A stretch of 64,000 nt of DNA, from the NCBI GenBank assembly GCA_947623455.1, contig OX392530.1, positions 29,295,405 to 29,359,404 on the forward strand. The letters are read 5' to 3'. A program made the position numbers and the translations under genes. Shown piece after piece: positions 21,164 to 31,983 of this stretch. Every line of letters starts with the position of its first letter. Within the stretch, counting starts at the first letter, position 1. Below the pieces are notes generated by a model, which was given only the letters and a program-made list of their open reading frames with translations, was not told where the DNA came from and searched no databases. Source of the DNA: Mimachlamys varia. Taxonomy: Eukaryota > Mollusca > Bivalvia > Pectinida > Pectinidae.

Positions 21164-21586
21164 GATATCGAGGATGTAGAGAGCGTAGGTGATCGTAACC
21201 CCTGACTATCGAGGGTGTAGAGAGCGTAGGTGATCGTAACCCCTGGATATCGATGATGTAGAGAGCGTAGGTGACCGTAACCCCTGGGTATCGATGATGT
21301 AAAGAGCGTAGGGGATCGTAACCCCTGGATATCGAGGATGTAGATAGCGTAGGTGATCGTAACCCCTGGCTATCGAGGATGTAGAGAGCGAAGGTGATCG
21401 TAACCCCTGGATATCGAGGATGTAGAGAGCGTAGGTGATCGTAACCCCTGGATATCGAGGATGTAGAGAGCGTAGGTGATCGTAACCCCTGGATATCGAG
21501 GATGTAGAGAGCGTAGGTGATCGTAGCCCCTGGTTATCGAGGATGTAGAGAGCGTAGGGGATCATAACCCCTGGATATCGAGGATG
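21164..21586. repeat. 41-bp minisatellite starting at a SINE tail
   Basis: About ten copies of a 41-bp unit (ATATCGAGGATGTAGAGAGC, then GTAGGTGATCGTAACCCCTGG). The array begins exactly where the A-rich tail of the SINE at 20930-21163 ends. The 119-codon minus-strand open frame is a repeat artefact (three units make 41 codons). Confidence 0.9.
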
Positions 21587-22158
21587 ATATTAACTACATG
21601 TATATGCATCACACATTTTCCTTCGGCTCACATTTCAATATCATATAATTACTGAAAGTCTGTGACTCAGTAAAATCTTGCTCCACGTACAACTAGGTAG
21701 CCGTTTAATGAATTAACAAGACTAATATTAAAACTTTTAAGATTACTAGAACGTTATAGTAAAAAGTGTTCACCGCCTAAATGGTAGCTATTTTAATAAT
21801 ACTACTTTGCATAATATATATAACCCAAAGAAAATGTTTAGACGAAAAACAAACACCTATATATGTGAGACCCCAGCGTCAGAGGGTTAAAACATGAATA
21901 AGTAAGAAAAGAAAATTACAACACAACAAAAGCATTACTCACAAAAATAGTGTATAGGGATCAGTATGTCAAGATATAGAGTTTGTTGATTGTTGGGATA
22001 CAAATAAAAGTCATTGTTGGCATACATAAAATTGAAACTTCTGCAAAAATGAAATAAAGGGTTTAGAAGACTGATATATATAAGACAATCGCTTCATAGT
22101 AACAACCGGACATTGAAGCAGACAGTTGTAAACTGAAAAGTCAATAGTGGCATTTTCT
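21587..22158. other. Intergenic, nothing recognised
   Basis: AT-rich sequence with no coding frame, repeat or RNA gene that I can support. Confidence 0.5.
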
Positions 22159-22434
22159 TCAAGGAAAGATGTCTCTTAAACATGGAATGAAGTTGTCATT
22201 TGCCTGACAGATGAGAGGTCCTTGGGTTTTTTTTATACGAAGAGATCCAAGTGCCATCGCCCAAACATGCTGATGTGCTTCGATTTGCCGCCATAGAGGC
22301 TTCCCAATATGGACTTTATGTATTTCGTATCTTGAGCAATCCAACCCACATTTCCATATCATAGTTTTGTTATTTTCTAGAAATTGGAACCTGTTCATCA
22401 TCGACAAAATGAGCACCCGGTTGAGGGCCATCAA
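22159..22434 (-). other. Unrecognised 91-codon open frame downstream of the THAP fragment
   Basis: The open frame includes LENNKTMIWKCGLDCSRYE and QANDNFIPCLRDIF. I recognise no family. Its composition is more protein-like than most random frames here, and it lies 50 bp downstream of the THAP fragment on the same strand, so it may be another piece of the same decayed gene or transposon. Confidence 0.2.
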
Positions 22435-22485
22435 GTTTGAGAAAATCCATCATGTATAACTTGTACAGGGCAGGGATACTGGACA

Positions 22486-22812
22486 CTAGAATCGTGTGGA
22501 GCGTTTTAGTGAGGTTACGTTTAAAGAAGCGGGTTCATGGGGATATACGTCCGGCAATGCATCTTCTTTCAGCTTTGGCTTCTTCTTATAATCTAATCCC
22601 AAACTGTCGAATTTCGAACTGTGATAATCGAACATGTCCATCGAAAAATGCATACTCCACAGGGTGTGATGTAATGTTGCTGTAAAGCCAGACCTTCGAC
22701 AATAATGTTCCCATGTTGATCTCTGTACTGGATTCTTCGGGAATTTGAAGAACGAAATTCCGCTTCCTTTCTTCAGTCTGTTGGAGCATCCAAATGCAGC
22801 ACAAAATACCAT
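22486..22812 (-). pseudogene. THAP-domain protein fragment with a lost zinc ligand
   Basis: THAP domains are C2CH zinc fingers that bind DNA and are often shared between host factors and P-element-type transposases. From ATG 22812-22810 the frame reads MVFCAAFGCSN...SFFKFP...STWEHYC...FTATLHHTLWSMHF. Cys4, Cys9, Pro25, Trp34, His55 and Phe56 match the family, but the third zinc ligand is Trp52 (TGG) where Cys is required. The AVPTIF-type box after the finger reads ALPDVY. The protein stops after 108 residues with no effector region, though a downstream exon cannot be excluded. The ORF is open 8 codons further upstream, but the family start is the Met used here. Confidence 0.65.
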
Positions 22813-23302
22813 TTTAGCCAAGAAAAGTTCACCCAAACATTCATTAAATAACTTGCATTATCTGTCACAAGAAGATTTACACTGTAGTTGAGCACCGCGA
22901 TCAGCTGATGTGTTGTGTAAACAAACAGTGTAAGATGGCGGCGGCTAGATTTTCTCGGACTAAGATGACGTCACAGGGGAAGTGCCCTCGTTCTGGGTCA
23001 CAAAATATGCATAATTCAGAGGTCGGCGTAAATGACCCTATAATCGTGTCAACACAATGTAACCAGACCACGCGTGCAATTTTGGTTGTTTGTATATGGT
23101 TTTAAAACATGACTATTACCACATATAAAAAAAATCGTTTTTCGTTCCACAAATCCTTTAACTTTTCTTGAAAGCAATTAAACAAAAGTCGAGAGCAATT
23201 GTACTCACCTGGGACGAAGTAATCCATATAGCTCATTAGCCGTTGATGTAAGAGCAAAGTGAGTTCAAGGAACGACAACTCTAGGTAGCGATAGGCCCGG
23301 AG
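22813..23302. other. Intergenic, nothing recognised
   Basis: No gene seen. It includes GATGACGTCACAG near 22967 (CRE-like). The sequence GAGACTAC at its end is the left border of the retrotransposon insertion. Confidence 0.4.
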
Positions 23303-23307
23303 ACTAC

Positions 23308-23510
23308 TGTTAGATATCTCGGGACATGACACACATTGAACAAACGCAGAAGATGGCGGTCTCAACATGTGCTTTTATTACCCATCATGCAATTGTATCT
23401 TACATCCGTCATACTAATAACCGACTCAGTGATGGACGTTATAGGAACGTCAAATAGCGACAAGATCTACATTAACTGATCTTAACCAATACATATGCCA
23501 ATACATTACA
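23308..23510 (-). repeat. 3' LTR
   Basis: 203 bp with TG...CA ends (on the plus strand it begins TGTTAGATATCTCGG and ends CAATACATTACA). AATAAA on the minus strand (23374-23379) is a likely poly(A) signal. Identical by eye to 27870-28072. Confidence 0.95.
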
Positions 23511-23523
23511 TCCCTCCACCTTT
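23511..23523 (-). other. Polypurine tract
   Basis: On the minus strand AAAGGTGGAGGGA lies directly upstream of the 3' LTR, the expected position of the plus-strand primer. Confidence 0.8.
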
Positions 23524-23807
23524 AGTAAAGACTTTAAACAGTTCGTAATGTTTCCCAAAAAACAAATCATTATTACATTTTCCAAACTGTATTACTGGAA
23601 TCATCACAACATCAAGTTATTGTCAAAGTCAATGTCTTTCTCTGATATCGCCGCTTGATCATTGCTTAAATGAAAATGACTATTACTTATAGTTACTGAC
23701 TAGAACTTAAAACACTTTAAAATGTACAACGGGTACATTTGATAACTGTGAACAATATAACAAATTAAGTTCTTCAAAACAACAATTTAACACAGTCTCT
23801 GGAGGCT

Positions 23808-26800
23808 TCATTTAGGAGTCACATAGTCTCTCAAGTAGGCTGGTGCTACTTTCACACGCTGTGGTCTCAGCACTGGATCCACAGATGGTTTCGGTGGACT
23901 GATGATGGTCTTCCCTTCCCCCACAGGTAGTGGAGCTTCCTTCCTGGTCGCTACGACTGCTGTAACTGGGATAGGAGTAGGAATGTCCAAATGTTCCTGA
24001 CTCAAGTCTGGTTCGAATTCATTGACTGCCAAACCATGTCTTTGTCTAATATGGTCAACATGACGTCTTGCTACAACACCATTCTGTCCTTCTATTGTAT
24101 ATGAAACCGGACTGTTCTTAGAAACGACCTCTGCAGACTTCCATTTGGGTCCAAACTGGAAGTTTTTTACGTATACTTGGTCTCCTACTCCGAATGAACG
24201 ATTTTTAGCGTGCGCGTCATGATAGTCTTTCTGAGCCGCTTGCTTTTTAAGGACTCGAGCACGGACATCAGGTTTCACAAAATCCAACTTAGTTCGCAAC
24301 TTCCGGTTGAACAATAATTCTGCGGGTGATAATCCAGTTGTCGTTTGTGGCGTTGATCTATATGACAGTAGGAAACGACTTAATTTTGCCATAGTATCCC
24401 CACCAGCATTACCCATCTTTTTCATTCCCTCTTTGAAAATTCTAACTGACCGTTCAGCTAATCCATTCGTCGCAGGGTGATGAGGTGAAATTCTGATGTG
24501 TTTAATTCCGTTTTCTCTCATAAATGTCTCAAACTCTTCACTGACAAAACAAGGTCCATTGTCGGACACAAATTCCTCTGGTAAACCGTGTTCCGCGAAA
24601 ATCTGACGCAATTTGTTGATTGTAACCGTTGAGGTTGCAGAGTTTGTTGGTATGACCTCCAACCACTTACTATAAGAATCAACCACAATCAGAAACATTT
24701 GTCCTAGAAAAGGACCTGCGTAGTCTGCGTGTATGCGCGTCCATGGCCTGTCGGGCCAATCCCACGAGTGTAAGGGTGCTACAGGTGGTACGGGTCGCTG
24801 TAGCTGGCATTCAGAACATGTCTGAACCCGCTCTTGAATATCGGAGTCTATACCGGGCCACCACACATGGCTACGGGCCAGTGCCTTCATGCGAACGATT
24901 CCGGGGTGTCCTTCATGTAAATATTGCAATAGCTTCCCGCGTCCTTCCTTAGGTACAACTACGCGGTTACCATGAAGCAAAACACCCTCATGACTCGAGA
25001 GTTCAGCTCGCTTCTTAAAATAGGGTTTCGCGTCCTCACCGATACGCGTGTTCCATCCATGTTGTACATGGTCAAGTACTTCACTAAGTACAGTATCTTG
25101 CTGTGTCCATGCTTGTATCTGTTCAAATGTTACTGGAGTGGTTTCCAAATGTTCAAGCAATAAAATTGTCTCCCCTGGTATAGGAATCTCACCGACTGTG
25201 TCGCTTAGCGGTAAGCGACTCAGACCATCGGCATTACCGTTCTGAGTTCCTGGACGGTATCTCAATTCATACTCGTACGTAGCTAGTAACAGTGCCCATC
25301 TCTGAATACGTGCAGAGACTATGTTAGGAATAGCGCGATCCACTTGAAACAAACCTAACAATGGTTTATGGTCTGTGTAAGCCACGAATTTACGTCCAAA
25401 CAGGTATTGGTGGAATTTCCTCACACCAAAAATCAATGCTGCACCTTCTTTGTCAAGCTGTGAATAGTTCTTTTCCGCAGGTGCTAGCGATCGCGACGCG
25501 TATGTGATTGGTCGTTCACGACCATCAGGCATAATATGAGACAGGACAGCTCCGAGGCCATAAGGTGATGCGTCGCACGACAAAACAAGTTCCTTTTCTG
25601 AATCATAGTGTACAAGAAGCGAATCTGACTGGAGCATGTCCTTAGCTTCCCGAAAAGCTTTTTCCTCAATCTTGCTCCATTTCCATCTAGTGTCTTTAGC
25701 AAGTAAGGTGTACAGCGGTGCTAATGTGGTACTTAGCTGGGGTAAGTAACACGAATAATAGTTCAACATTCCCAAAAATGCTTGTAACTCCTTCACATTT
25801 GTTGGAGCAGGTGCGTCCTTGATGGCAGTGACCTTGACCTCAATAGGTTGCATGCCCTCGCTATTGATGCGATGTCCCAAATACTCAACTTCATTCTGAA
25901 GGAAGAAACATTTGCTTTGTTTAAGTCTAACTCCAGCTTTCTCCAATCGATTGAGAACAGCTTCCAAATGTTTCATGTGTTGTTGTCGGTCTTTGCCTGT
26001 CACCAAGATATCGTCTACGCGAACAATTACCTGGGGAATTCCTTGTAACAAATTTTCCATTGTACGCTGGAAAATTCCGGGCGCGGATGATATTCCGTAT
26101 GGAAGGCGGTTATAGACAAACAATCCCTTGTGTGTATTAATAGTCGTGTAGTGTTTCGAACTATCATCCAACTCAAGCTGTTGATATGCTTGGCTCAAAT
26201 CCAATTTTGAGAATTCTGTTCCTCCACCCAGAGTAGCATAGAGATCTTCTGTTTTAGGGATTGGATAGTTGTCCAATTTGGAGACTTTGTTAACAGTTAC
26301 TTTATAATCACCGCAAATCCGTATTGTCTTGTCACTTTTGACAATCGGAACAATAGGCGTTGCCCATTCAGAGAACTCTACTGGAGATATGGTTCCCTCC
26401 GTAACCAAACGGTCCAACTCCTCCTCAATTTTCTCGCGAAGCGCATAAGGAACAGGTCGCGCCTTAAAATATAGTGGTTTCTCGCTCTTGTCCACGTAAA
26501 TTTTAGCTTTGGTTCCCTTGACCTTTCCTAATCCAGGTTCGAACACAGATGGGTGCTTATCCAAGACCTCGTTGATTTGTTGATTGTTGTTTGATTCCTG
26601 TCTTATCATGAATATTTCATTCCAGTTGAGCTTAATGTGTTGTAGCCAGTCCCGACCAAGCAAACACGGATTGTCTCCCTTTATTATCTCCACTGACAAT
26701 ACACCACTGTAGTTGCCATAGCTCACTGGAATTTCACATTTACCTAACACAGGTAACATTTCACCAGTATACGTTTTCAGTTTAGTGTTTGATGGTTTCA

Positions 26801-27839
26801 GTGACACTTTGTTATTTTTGCACAAAAGTTCAAATGTTGACTCGCCCATGACAGTTTTTGATGCGCCGGTATCAATCTCCATTTTTAATGGTGTACCATT
26901 CACTGACAACGTCACTGTGTAGGGTTCCTTGTTCGGTGATGAGACTCGATACATAGGATAAATGTCATCCTCCTCCTCATCACAGCTGTCCAACGCATTC
27001 ACTCTATTGCTGGGCTTTTTCCTGACATTAGACTGTCCCTTTGATGATTTATCGTGATCAGCAATTCTTGACAAACATTTCTCCAAAATATGACCAGTCT
27101 TATGACAATAATAGCACTCAGAGTCTTTGAACTTACAGTTATGTGGGTTGTGTTTACCTCCACACCGGAAACAAGGTTTCGTAGACTGTCCTTGACCTTG
27201 AGAGTGCGCTGATGCGTGACGCGATTCCTGTGATCTCTGACCACGTGGTTGTGACTGTTGACTTACATTATTAATGTTTTCTGTTTTAGTATCTTTATGC
27301 AAATCTATGATATTTTGAGCTGCTGTTTCCATTGAAATGGCTATTTCATATGCCTTTGCAAAAGTTAAAGCTTGTTCCGACAGTAAGCGTCGTTGAATTC
27401 TCTCATCCCTGATCCCACACACGAGACGATCCCGAATCATAGTGTCGAGTGTCTGTCCAAAATTACAATGTTCTGACACGTTTCTTAACGCTGCTATGTA
27501 TTGTGAAACTGACTCACCCGTTTGCCTGAATCTGTTATGAAATTTGTACCGTTGTACAATCTCCGATGGTTTTGGGGCAAAATGTTCACGAACGAGTGTA
27601 ACCAGATCAACATAATTCTTCTCACTTGGCTTTGTAGGCGCTGACAGATCGCTCATTAATTTGTAAACTTTCGGTCCACATACGCTGAGTAGGATAGCTC
27701 TCCGTCTAACCTTATCCGCAGCCTCGGTATCTCCGATACCATTTGCGACAAAATACTGTCCCAACCGTTCAGTATAGTGTTCCCAGGACTCCCCCTGACT
27801 ATCGTCGAATGCATCGATTTTTCCAAATGTCGATGTCAT
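23808..27839 (-). CDS. Gag-Pol polyprotein, 1343 aa, uninterrupted
   Basis: A single open frame starts 31 nt inside the 5' LTR. Gag occupies about residues 1-260 and ends in two zinc knuckles (223-255: CFRCGGKHNPHNC with a short C-x2-C-x3-H spacing, then canonical CYYCHKTGHILEKC). Protease active site IDTGAS at 322-327. RT: LDLSQAYQQL (catalytic Asp547) and VRVDD (Asp609/610). RNase H: SCDAS (Asp756) and TDHKP (Asp823). Integrase: His975/His978/Cys1008/Cys1011 zinc site and catalytic Asp1039, Asp1093, Glu1129 with exactly 35 residues between the last two. No stop or frameshift separates gag from pol. The RT motif has Arg where most relatives have Tyr before the xDD. No chromodomain was recognised at the C-terminus. 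Function: self-copying through reverse transcription in cytoplasmic particles. Confidence 0.97.
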   Translation of the reverse strand: MTSTFGKIDAFDDSQGESWEHYTERLGQYFVANGIGDTEAADKVRRRAILLSVCGPKVYKLMSDLSAPTKPSEKNYVDLVTLVREHFAPKPSEIVQRYKFHNRFRQTGESVSQYIAALRNVSEHCNFGQTLDTMIRDRLVCGIRDERIQRRLLSEQALTFAKAYEIAISMETAAQNIIDLHKDTKTENINNVSQQSQPRGQRSQESRHASAHSQGQGQSTKPCFRCGGKHNPHNCKFKDSECYYCHKTGHILEKCLSRIADHDKSSKGQSNVRKKPSNRVNALDSCDEEEDDIYPMYRVSSPNKEPYTVTLSVNGTPLKMEIDTGASKTVMGESTFELLCKNNKVSLKPSNTKLKTYTGEMLPVLGKCEIPVSYGNYSGVLSVEIIKGDNPCLLGRDWLQHIKLNWNEIFMIRQESNNNQQINEVLDKHPSVFEPGLGKVKGTKAKIYVDKSEKPLYFKARPVPYALREKIEEELDRLVTEGTISPVEFSEWATPIVPIVKSDKTIRICGDYKVTVNKVSKLDNYPIPKTEDLYATLGGGTEFSKLDLSQAYQQLELDDSSKHYTTINTHKGLFVYNRLPYGISSAPGIFQRTMENLLQGIPQVIVRVDDILVTGKDRQQHMKHLEAVLNRLEKAGVRLKQSKCFFLQNEVEYLGHRINSEGMQPIEVKVTAIKDAPAPTNVKELQAFLGMLNYYSCYLPQLSTTLAPLYTLLAKDTRWKWSKIEEKAFREAKDMLQSDSLLVHYDSEKELVLSCDASPYGLGAVLSHIMPDGRERPITYASRSLAPAEKNYSQLDKEGAALIFGVRKFHQYLFGRKFVAYTDHKPLLGLFQVDRAIPNIVSARIQRWALLLATYEYELRYRPGTQNGNADGLSRLPLSDTVGEIPIPGETILLLEHLETTPVTFEQIQAWTQQDTVLSEVLDHVQHGWNTRIGEDAKPYFKKRAELSSHEGVLLHGNRVVVPKEGRGKLLQYLHEGHPGIVRMKALARSHVWWPGIDSDIQERVQTCSECQLQRPVPPVAPLHSWDWPDRPWTRIHADYAGPFLGQMFLIVVDSYSKWLEVIPTNSATSTVTINKLRQIFAEHGLPEEFVSDNGPCFVSEEFETFMRENGIKHIRISPHHPATNGLAERSVRIFKEGMKKMGNAGGDTMAKLSRFLLSYRSTPQTTTGLSPAELLFNRKLRTKLDFVKPDVRARVLKKQAAQKDYHDAHAKNRSFGVGDQVYVKNFQFGPKWKSAEVVSKNSPVSYTIEGQNGVVARRHVDHIRQRHGLAVNEFEPDLSQEHLDIPTPIPVTAVVATRKEAPLPVGEGKTIISPPKPSVDPVLRPQRVKVAPAYLRDYVTPK

Positions 27840-27852
27840 CCTCTAAAAGTTT

Positions 27853-27866
27853 TCTCCTCGTCGCCA
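27853..27866 (-). other. Primer-binding site
   Basis: Three bases inside the 5' LTR the minus strand reads TGGCGACGAGGAGA. The TGG matches the CCA end common to all tRNAs. The primer tRNA is not identified. Confidence 0.7.
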
Positions 27867-27869
27867 AAA

Positions 27870-28072
27870 TGTTAGATATCTCGGGACATGACACACATTG
27901 AACAAACGCAGAAGATGGCGGTCTCAACATGTGCTTTTATTACCCATCATGCAATTGTATCTTACATCCGTCATACTAATAACCGACTCAGTGATGGACG
28001 TTATAGGAACGTCAAATAGCGACAAGATCTACATTAACTGATCTTAACCAATACATATGCCAATACATTACA
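27870..28072 (-). repeat. 5' LTR
   Basis: 203-bp copy of the 3' LTR, bordered outside by the target duplication ACTAC at 28073-28077. The promoter should lie here, but I see no clear TATA box. Confidence 0.95.
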
Positions 28073-28400
28073 ACTACCAAAGTATATGGCGGTGTACCAT
28101 AAAAGAATAGAAATAAAAATACCAAAACTTCTCTCTTTATGTTATCATTGCAATTATATCCATATAATAAAAATTATTAGCTTGATACGTCAAGCGGTTC
28201 ACCCCCCCCCCCCCCCCCACACACACACACTCAAAACATGACATCAATGAAAGTTTGAGGGCGACACGAAATATTATTATCCCTCGTTAATCAATATAAT
28301 CACGCTTAAATATGGTAAGGTATTTTTCAGCTAATATATAATACCTTTGCATGTTACCGGTGATACGTTGTACTGTGTCTCTGTCGAACGACTCCTGGAG

Positions 28401-28480
28401 CACAGGGACCTGGGCATGCTTTACAGCTAGTTTTACGACCTAAACTAAGGCGTTCAGAGTAAATTTAATAAAGCCAATAT
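28401..28480 (+). repeat. Left-end fragment of the hAT-like MITE family
   Basis: CACAGGGACC, ACAGCTAGTTTTACGACC and CTAAACTAAGGCGTT match the left arm of the complete copy at 61865-62088. Confidence 0.6.
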
Positions 28481-28595
28481 CGATTTCTCTCCCTAACTCT
28501 AAAATAACAGTGTACATGCGTAATTTATTGTTATGTCCACATCACAAACATATTGACGCAATACTGCAACTAGTTATGTATATAAAACTGCGTAT

Positions 28596-28742
28596 TTAAA
28601 GGCCCAATATACGTAACTTTCGGCAAAACTTGATGCGAAAATCAAGCCTAATAACTTATTATTTTTATAGATTTACAAGTAGTTTAGATTAACTGATATC
28701 AGCAATATTCAAGATGAATTCTTACGCGGTTACCGGTACAGC
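28596..28742 (-). mobile_element. TTAA-flanked MITE, copy 4 (truncated)
   Basis: TTAA at 28596-28599, then AGGCCCAATATACGTAAC and sequence matching the inverse of the right half of the 141-524 copy, ending at CGGTTACCGGTACAGC. The other half is missing; homology stops abruptly at about 28742. Confidence 0.8.
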
Positions 28743-31700
28743 ACTATATAAATCCCCTCCCCATATGTCAACATTATTGCCCCCCCCCCCCCCACACACA
28801 CACATACACCCCCACACACACCTAATGTTGTCTTTAACATGGTTAATCAGATTGGACAGTTTTATAGTTCATTCCCATTGAAGTACAGTTGAGGAACAGG
28901 AGTTATCTCCCATTAGACAATCCGTATACAACTGAAATATGTTCAGTTGTATGTGTGTACAGTGTCTCTTATTTCCCTCATAATATTTTCTGGTCTAAAA
29001 ACCAGCCTAGGTTATATTAAGCAAACAGTTAAATATGCTTTCTATTTACAGTGGAATAGTTTTATATACCATCATAAATCATGCAGAAAGAAATGTAATC
29101 GATATTCGACTGATGTCATTGATAGCAGAGTTGTAAATCACACACATCCAAAGGCTTCTGGTGTGTTTTACAACCATTTAAGAAACAGAAAAAAATCTAT
29201 GTAATAACATTACAGACCACAGGGACATGAGAATTAGCCAATCAAATCACATCTTTTGGCACGTGCCTTACGTCAACCTTATGAAATATGGAAAATAATG
29301 TATCTGTAACTGTGAAAAAACTCTAAAATTGCATGTGGTTTTTTTTAGAAGAATCATACTTTTTATAATCATATAGGAGTTGATTGAAGAAAACAAATTT
29401 CTACAGTAGTACGCTTTTTTTATTTTATGTTAATCTTGATGCTTGCACGTTAAGTAATGTCGTTTTTTTCGAGAGCTTTCTACCATTCTCTGTAATATAC
29501 CATGAATGTGTGTGTGGCGTTTGTGATGTGTGTGTGTGTGGCGGGGGGGGGGGGGGGGGGGGGGGCGTTTTTACCAATTTTTTTTTTTTGCATTTCTCAG
29601 ATCACCTTGGTGTCTGTTCAGATAAACTGTTGACAATTCTCAGATCCCTGTGTAAGAAAACCACATCGATTAACTTGTGCTTGGAATTATATCGACTCTC
29701 CAACTTTGAATTATTTCTTAAACGGACTTTATCATCGAATTAAGTTCAAACTGATTTGGATGTGGTCCAATTTTATGAAGTTTAACATCACAGTAAATAA
29801 AGTAAGACTGAAGTCTCCGTGAATGTTGCTTTGTGTGTATTTATATGCTTAATTTAACTCACTTTGATGAGAGTTACCGCCTTGAATGAACTTTGACCTG
29901 GCCACACCTGTATCTTTCACATATCAACACACAGATTAATTGTACATGGAACCTAGTTTTTTTCAATATTTTCAAAATAAAAGGTTTTTTTTGGAAAGCT
30001 TAAACAAATATTTGAAACAGTTTTTAATGAAGGAAGTCTGAAATCTTTATGCTTAAGGGTATACCAGGTATTTAAGTATACTTAAAGGGCCAACTAAGTG
30101 AAGCTTGTTTAATTTTTTTATAATATCACCAAAAAATTTATAAAATTATAGCTCTGTAATCCTTATAAACTATTCGGGGTTTCAGTCATTCCCATCTTTA
30201 GCTTATTTGTTATGAGAAAAAAATTCCATTAGACTGCCAATTTTTATTACACTGTATTTAAAACTAAGGGGAGATATGTTAGTAGAAGAATGAAGCTACG
30301 GTCAGAACATAATTTGGTTGTGGCAATGATTGTAGCCGGTGCTCTTATTTGAATATATACCTCGTGTATATCTATGTTGTATTTAATCTAAGGTCATAGA
30401 GGATCTTATTATTAGTTCTAGTTGATTTCAACAAGTCAAAGGGAATTGTACACAAATTGTAGCAACTTAAAAACGCTATTTTCTATTAAACAATCAGGAA
30501 TATATACTGACATTAGGGAATTAGATTAGATGCTATCTAAGTCTGTGATCACATCAATAGTGCAATGAGCACATTCAGTAATATTTATATAGCAAAGTGA
30601 CAATAATACACATAGAACAAAAATAAAAGAAATGATTTATTTACCAGTATCAACGCATTTATAATAATATACATAGATATAAATAAATATAATTTATATA
30701 CCATTACCTACGCATTGATAATAGTATACATAGATAGAAATAAATATGATTTATAATATACATAGATAGCAATATATATGATAACGCCTATTAAGGAAGC
30801 TCCTGCAAAAGCCTCAGAATTGTATATGTTAATTGTATAAAATTGATTGTATATATATATATCTATGTACTGTAAAGCGCTTTATGGTACCTTATGTTAG
30901 CTAGACTGGGAGCTTTATCAAATGTTTTATTATTATTTATTTTTCTTGTTACAGGAAACCGTTCTGACTCATGGATCGGATTTAAAAGACGGATTTCTTT
31001 CTTGTTGACTGTGAAGAAAGGTGAATAAAGTAAATTACAAAGTGATCAAGGCCAACGGATGAAATGTTGAAAAGTTAAAAAAAAATAAATAAATAAAAAG
31101 TTGTTTTTATTTATCTGAGACTGGGTTTCAGCGCCTAGTCTTATACAATCAAAGACAGAGAATGATGACAACGCAGTTAACAAGTGAGATAAAGAAGATA
31201 ATTATTTCTGGAGCGTTCTTTGTAAGGACAAGTATCTGTATAAATAGAGACTGAAATATGACATGCCATGTAGTTAATTTATATTGAAAAACGTAATTCA
31301 TCCTGAATATATATACCTTCAAGTCGTACGTACGCGACATATTACTTACACCAGCTGAGGGGTAACAAATCAATGCAAACTTATAGACGGATAAAGTGTT
31401 TAATGTCGGTTCAGAGCGTACACATGGCTTTATATGTTTGTACCCCAACGACGTCACTTCTCGTCCTCGAATTTCTGTTGTTGTTATGTGACCGGAAGTG
31501 GTCGGAAGTGAAATGAGTCATGATTGACATGGCCATAGGATTTATATTGAAATTTATCACAGTTTGTGTGGATATTCAAAATGAAATGAACCAAACGGGT
31601 CATTAACACATTCGGATACAAGCCTGTTATTCATGTAGATAAAACTTCATTATTCTTCAGAAAGCCTATTATGACGGGAATGAAAGGTTGCTTTCACGTT

Positions 31701-31983
31701 ATTCAATGAGCGATATTCCTATTTAACATTGAATCATATGGAAATTGAAATTACGCTTTTGAAATATATATTAACTGTATATCACACGTGCCATCATATG
31801 ATGTAGGAGCTCGTGAGGAGGTGCTAGTAACAAAGCCTTTAACGAAGGGTATCGGTATAGGATGGATACTATTGAATAATGTATATGTCATGGTTACACT
31901 GTTCGAAGAAGAAACGGCTATCATTTTTATTTAGGTGAGAGAGCAAATTTTTGTCAGGGGACATAACTCCAGTTACGATTAGA

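Larger units (their letters stand above)
23303..28077 (-). mobile_element. Complete Ty3/Gypsy-type LTR retrotransposon
   Basis: The element spans 23308-28072 (4765 bp) on the minus strand and is flanked by the 5-bp target duplication ACTAC (23303-23307 and 28073-28077). It has two 203-bp LTRs, a primer-binding site, one Gag-Pol frame and a polypurine tract. Protein order is Gag, protease, RT, RNase H, integrase, which defines Ty3/Gypsy (Metaviridae) rather than Ty1/Copia. No env frame is present. The LTRs show no difference that I can see, so the insertion is recent. Confidence 0.97.
28078..31983. other. Intergenic, no gene; simple repeats
   Basis: Contains poly(C)-(CA) tracts at about 28202-28230 and 28782-28820 and a poly(G) tract at about 29541-29565. 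A left-end fragment of the CACAGGGAC hAT-like family starts at 28401, and there is a truncated TTAA MITE at 28600-28742. AT-rich sequence follows. The 119- and 102-codon open frames (29384-29743 and 31149-31457) show no recognisable domain and I do not call them genes. Confidence 0.5.

Noticed and set aside
29384..29743. 119-codon frame
   Set aside because: Runs through a poly(G) tract (Gly run) and has no recognisable domain or conservation clue.
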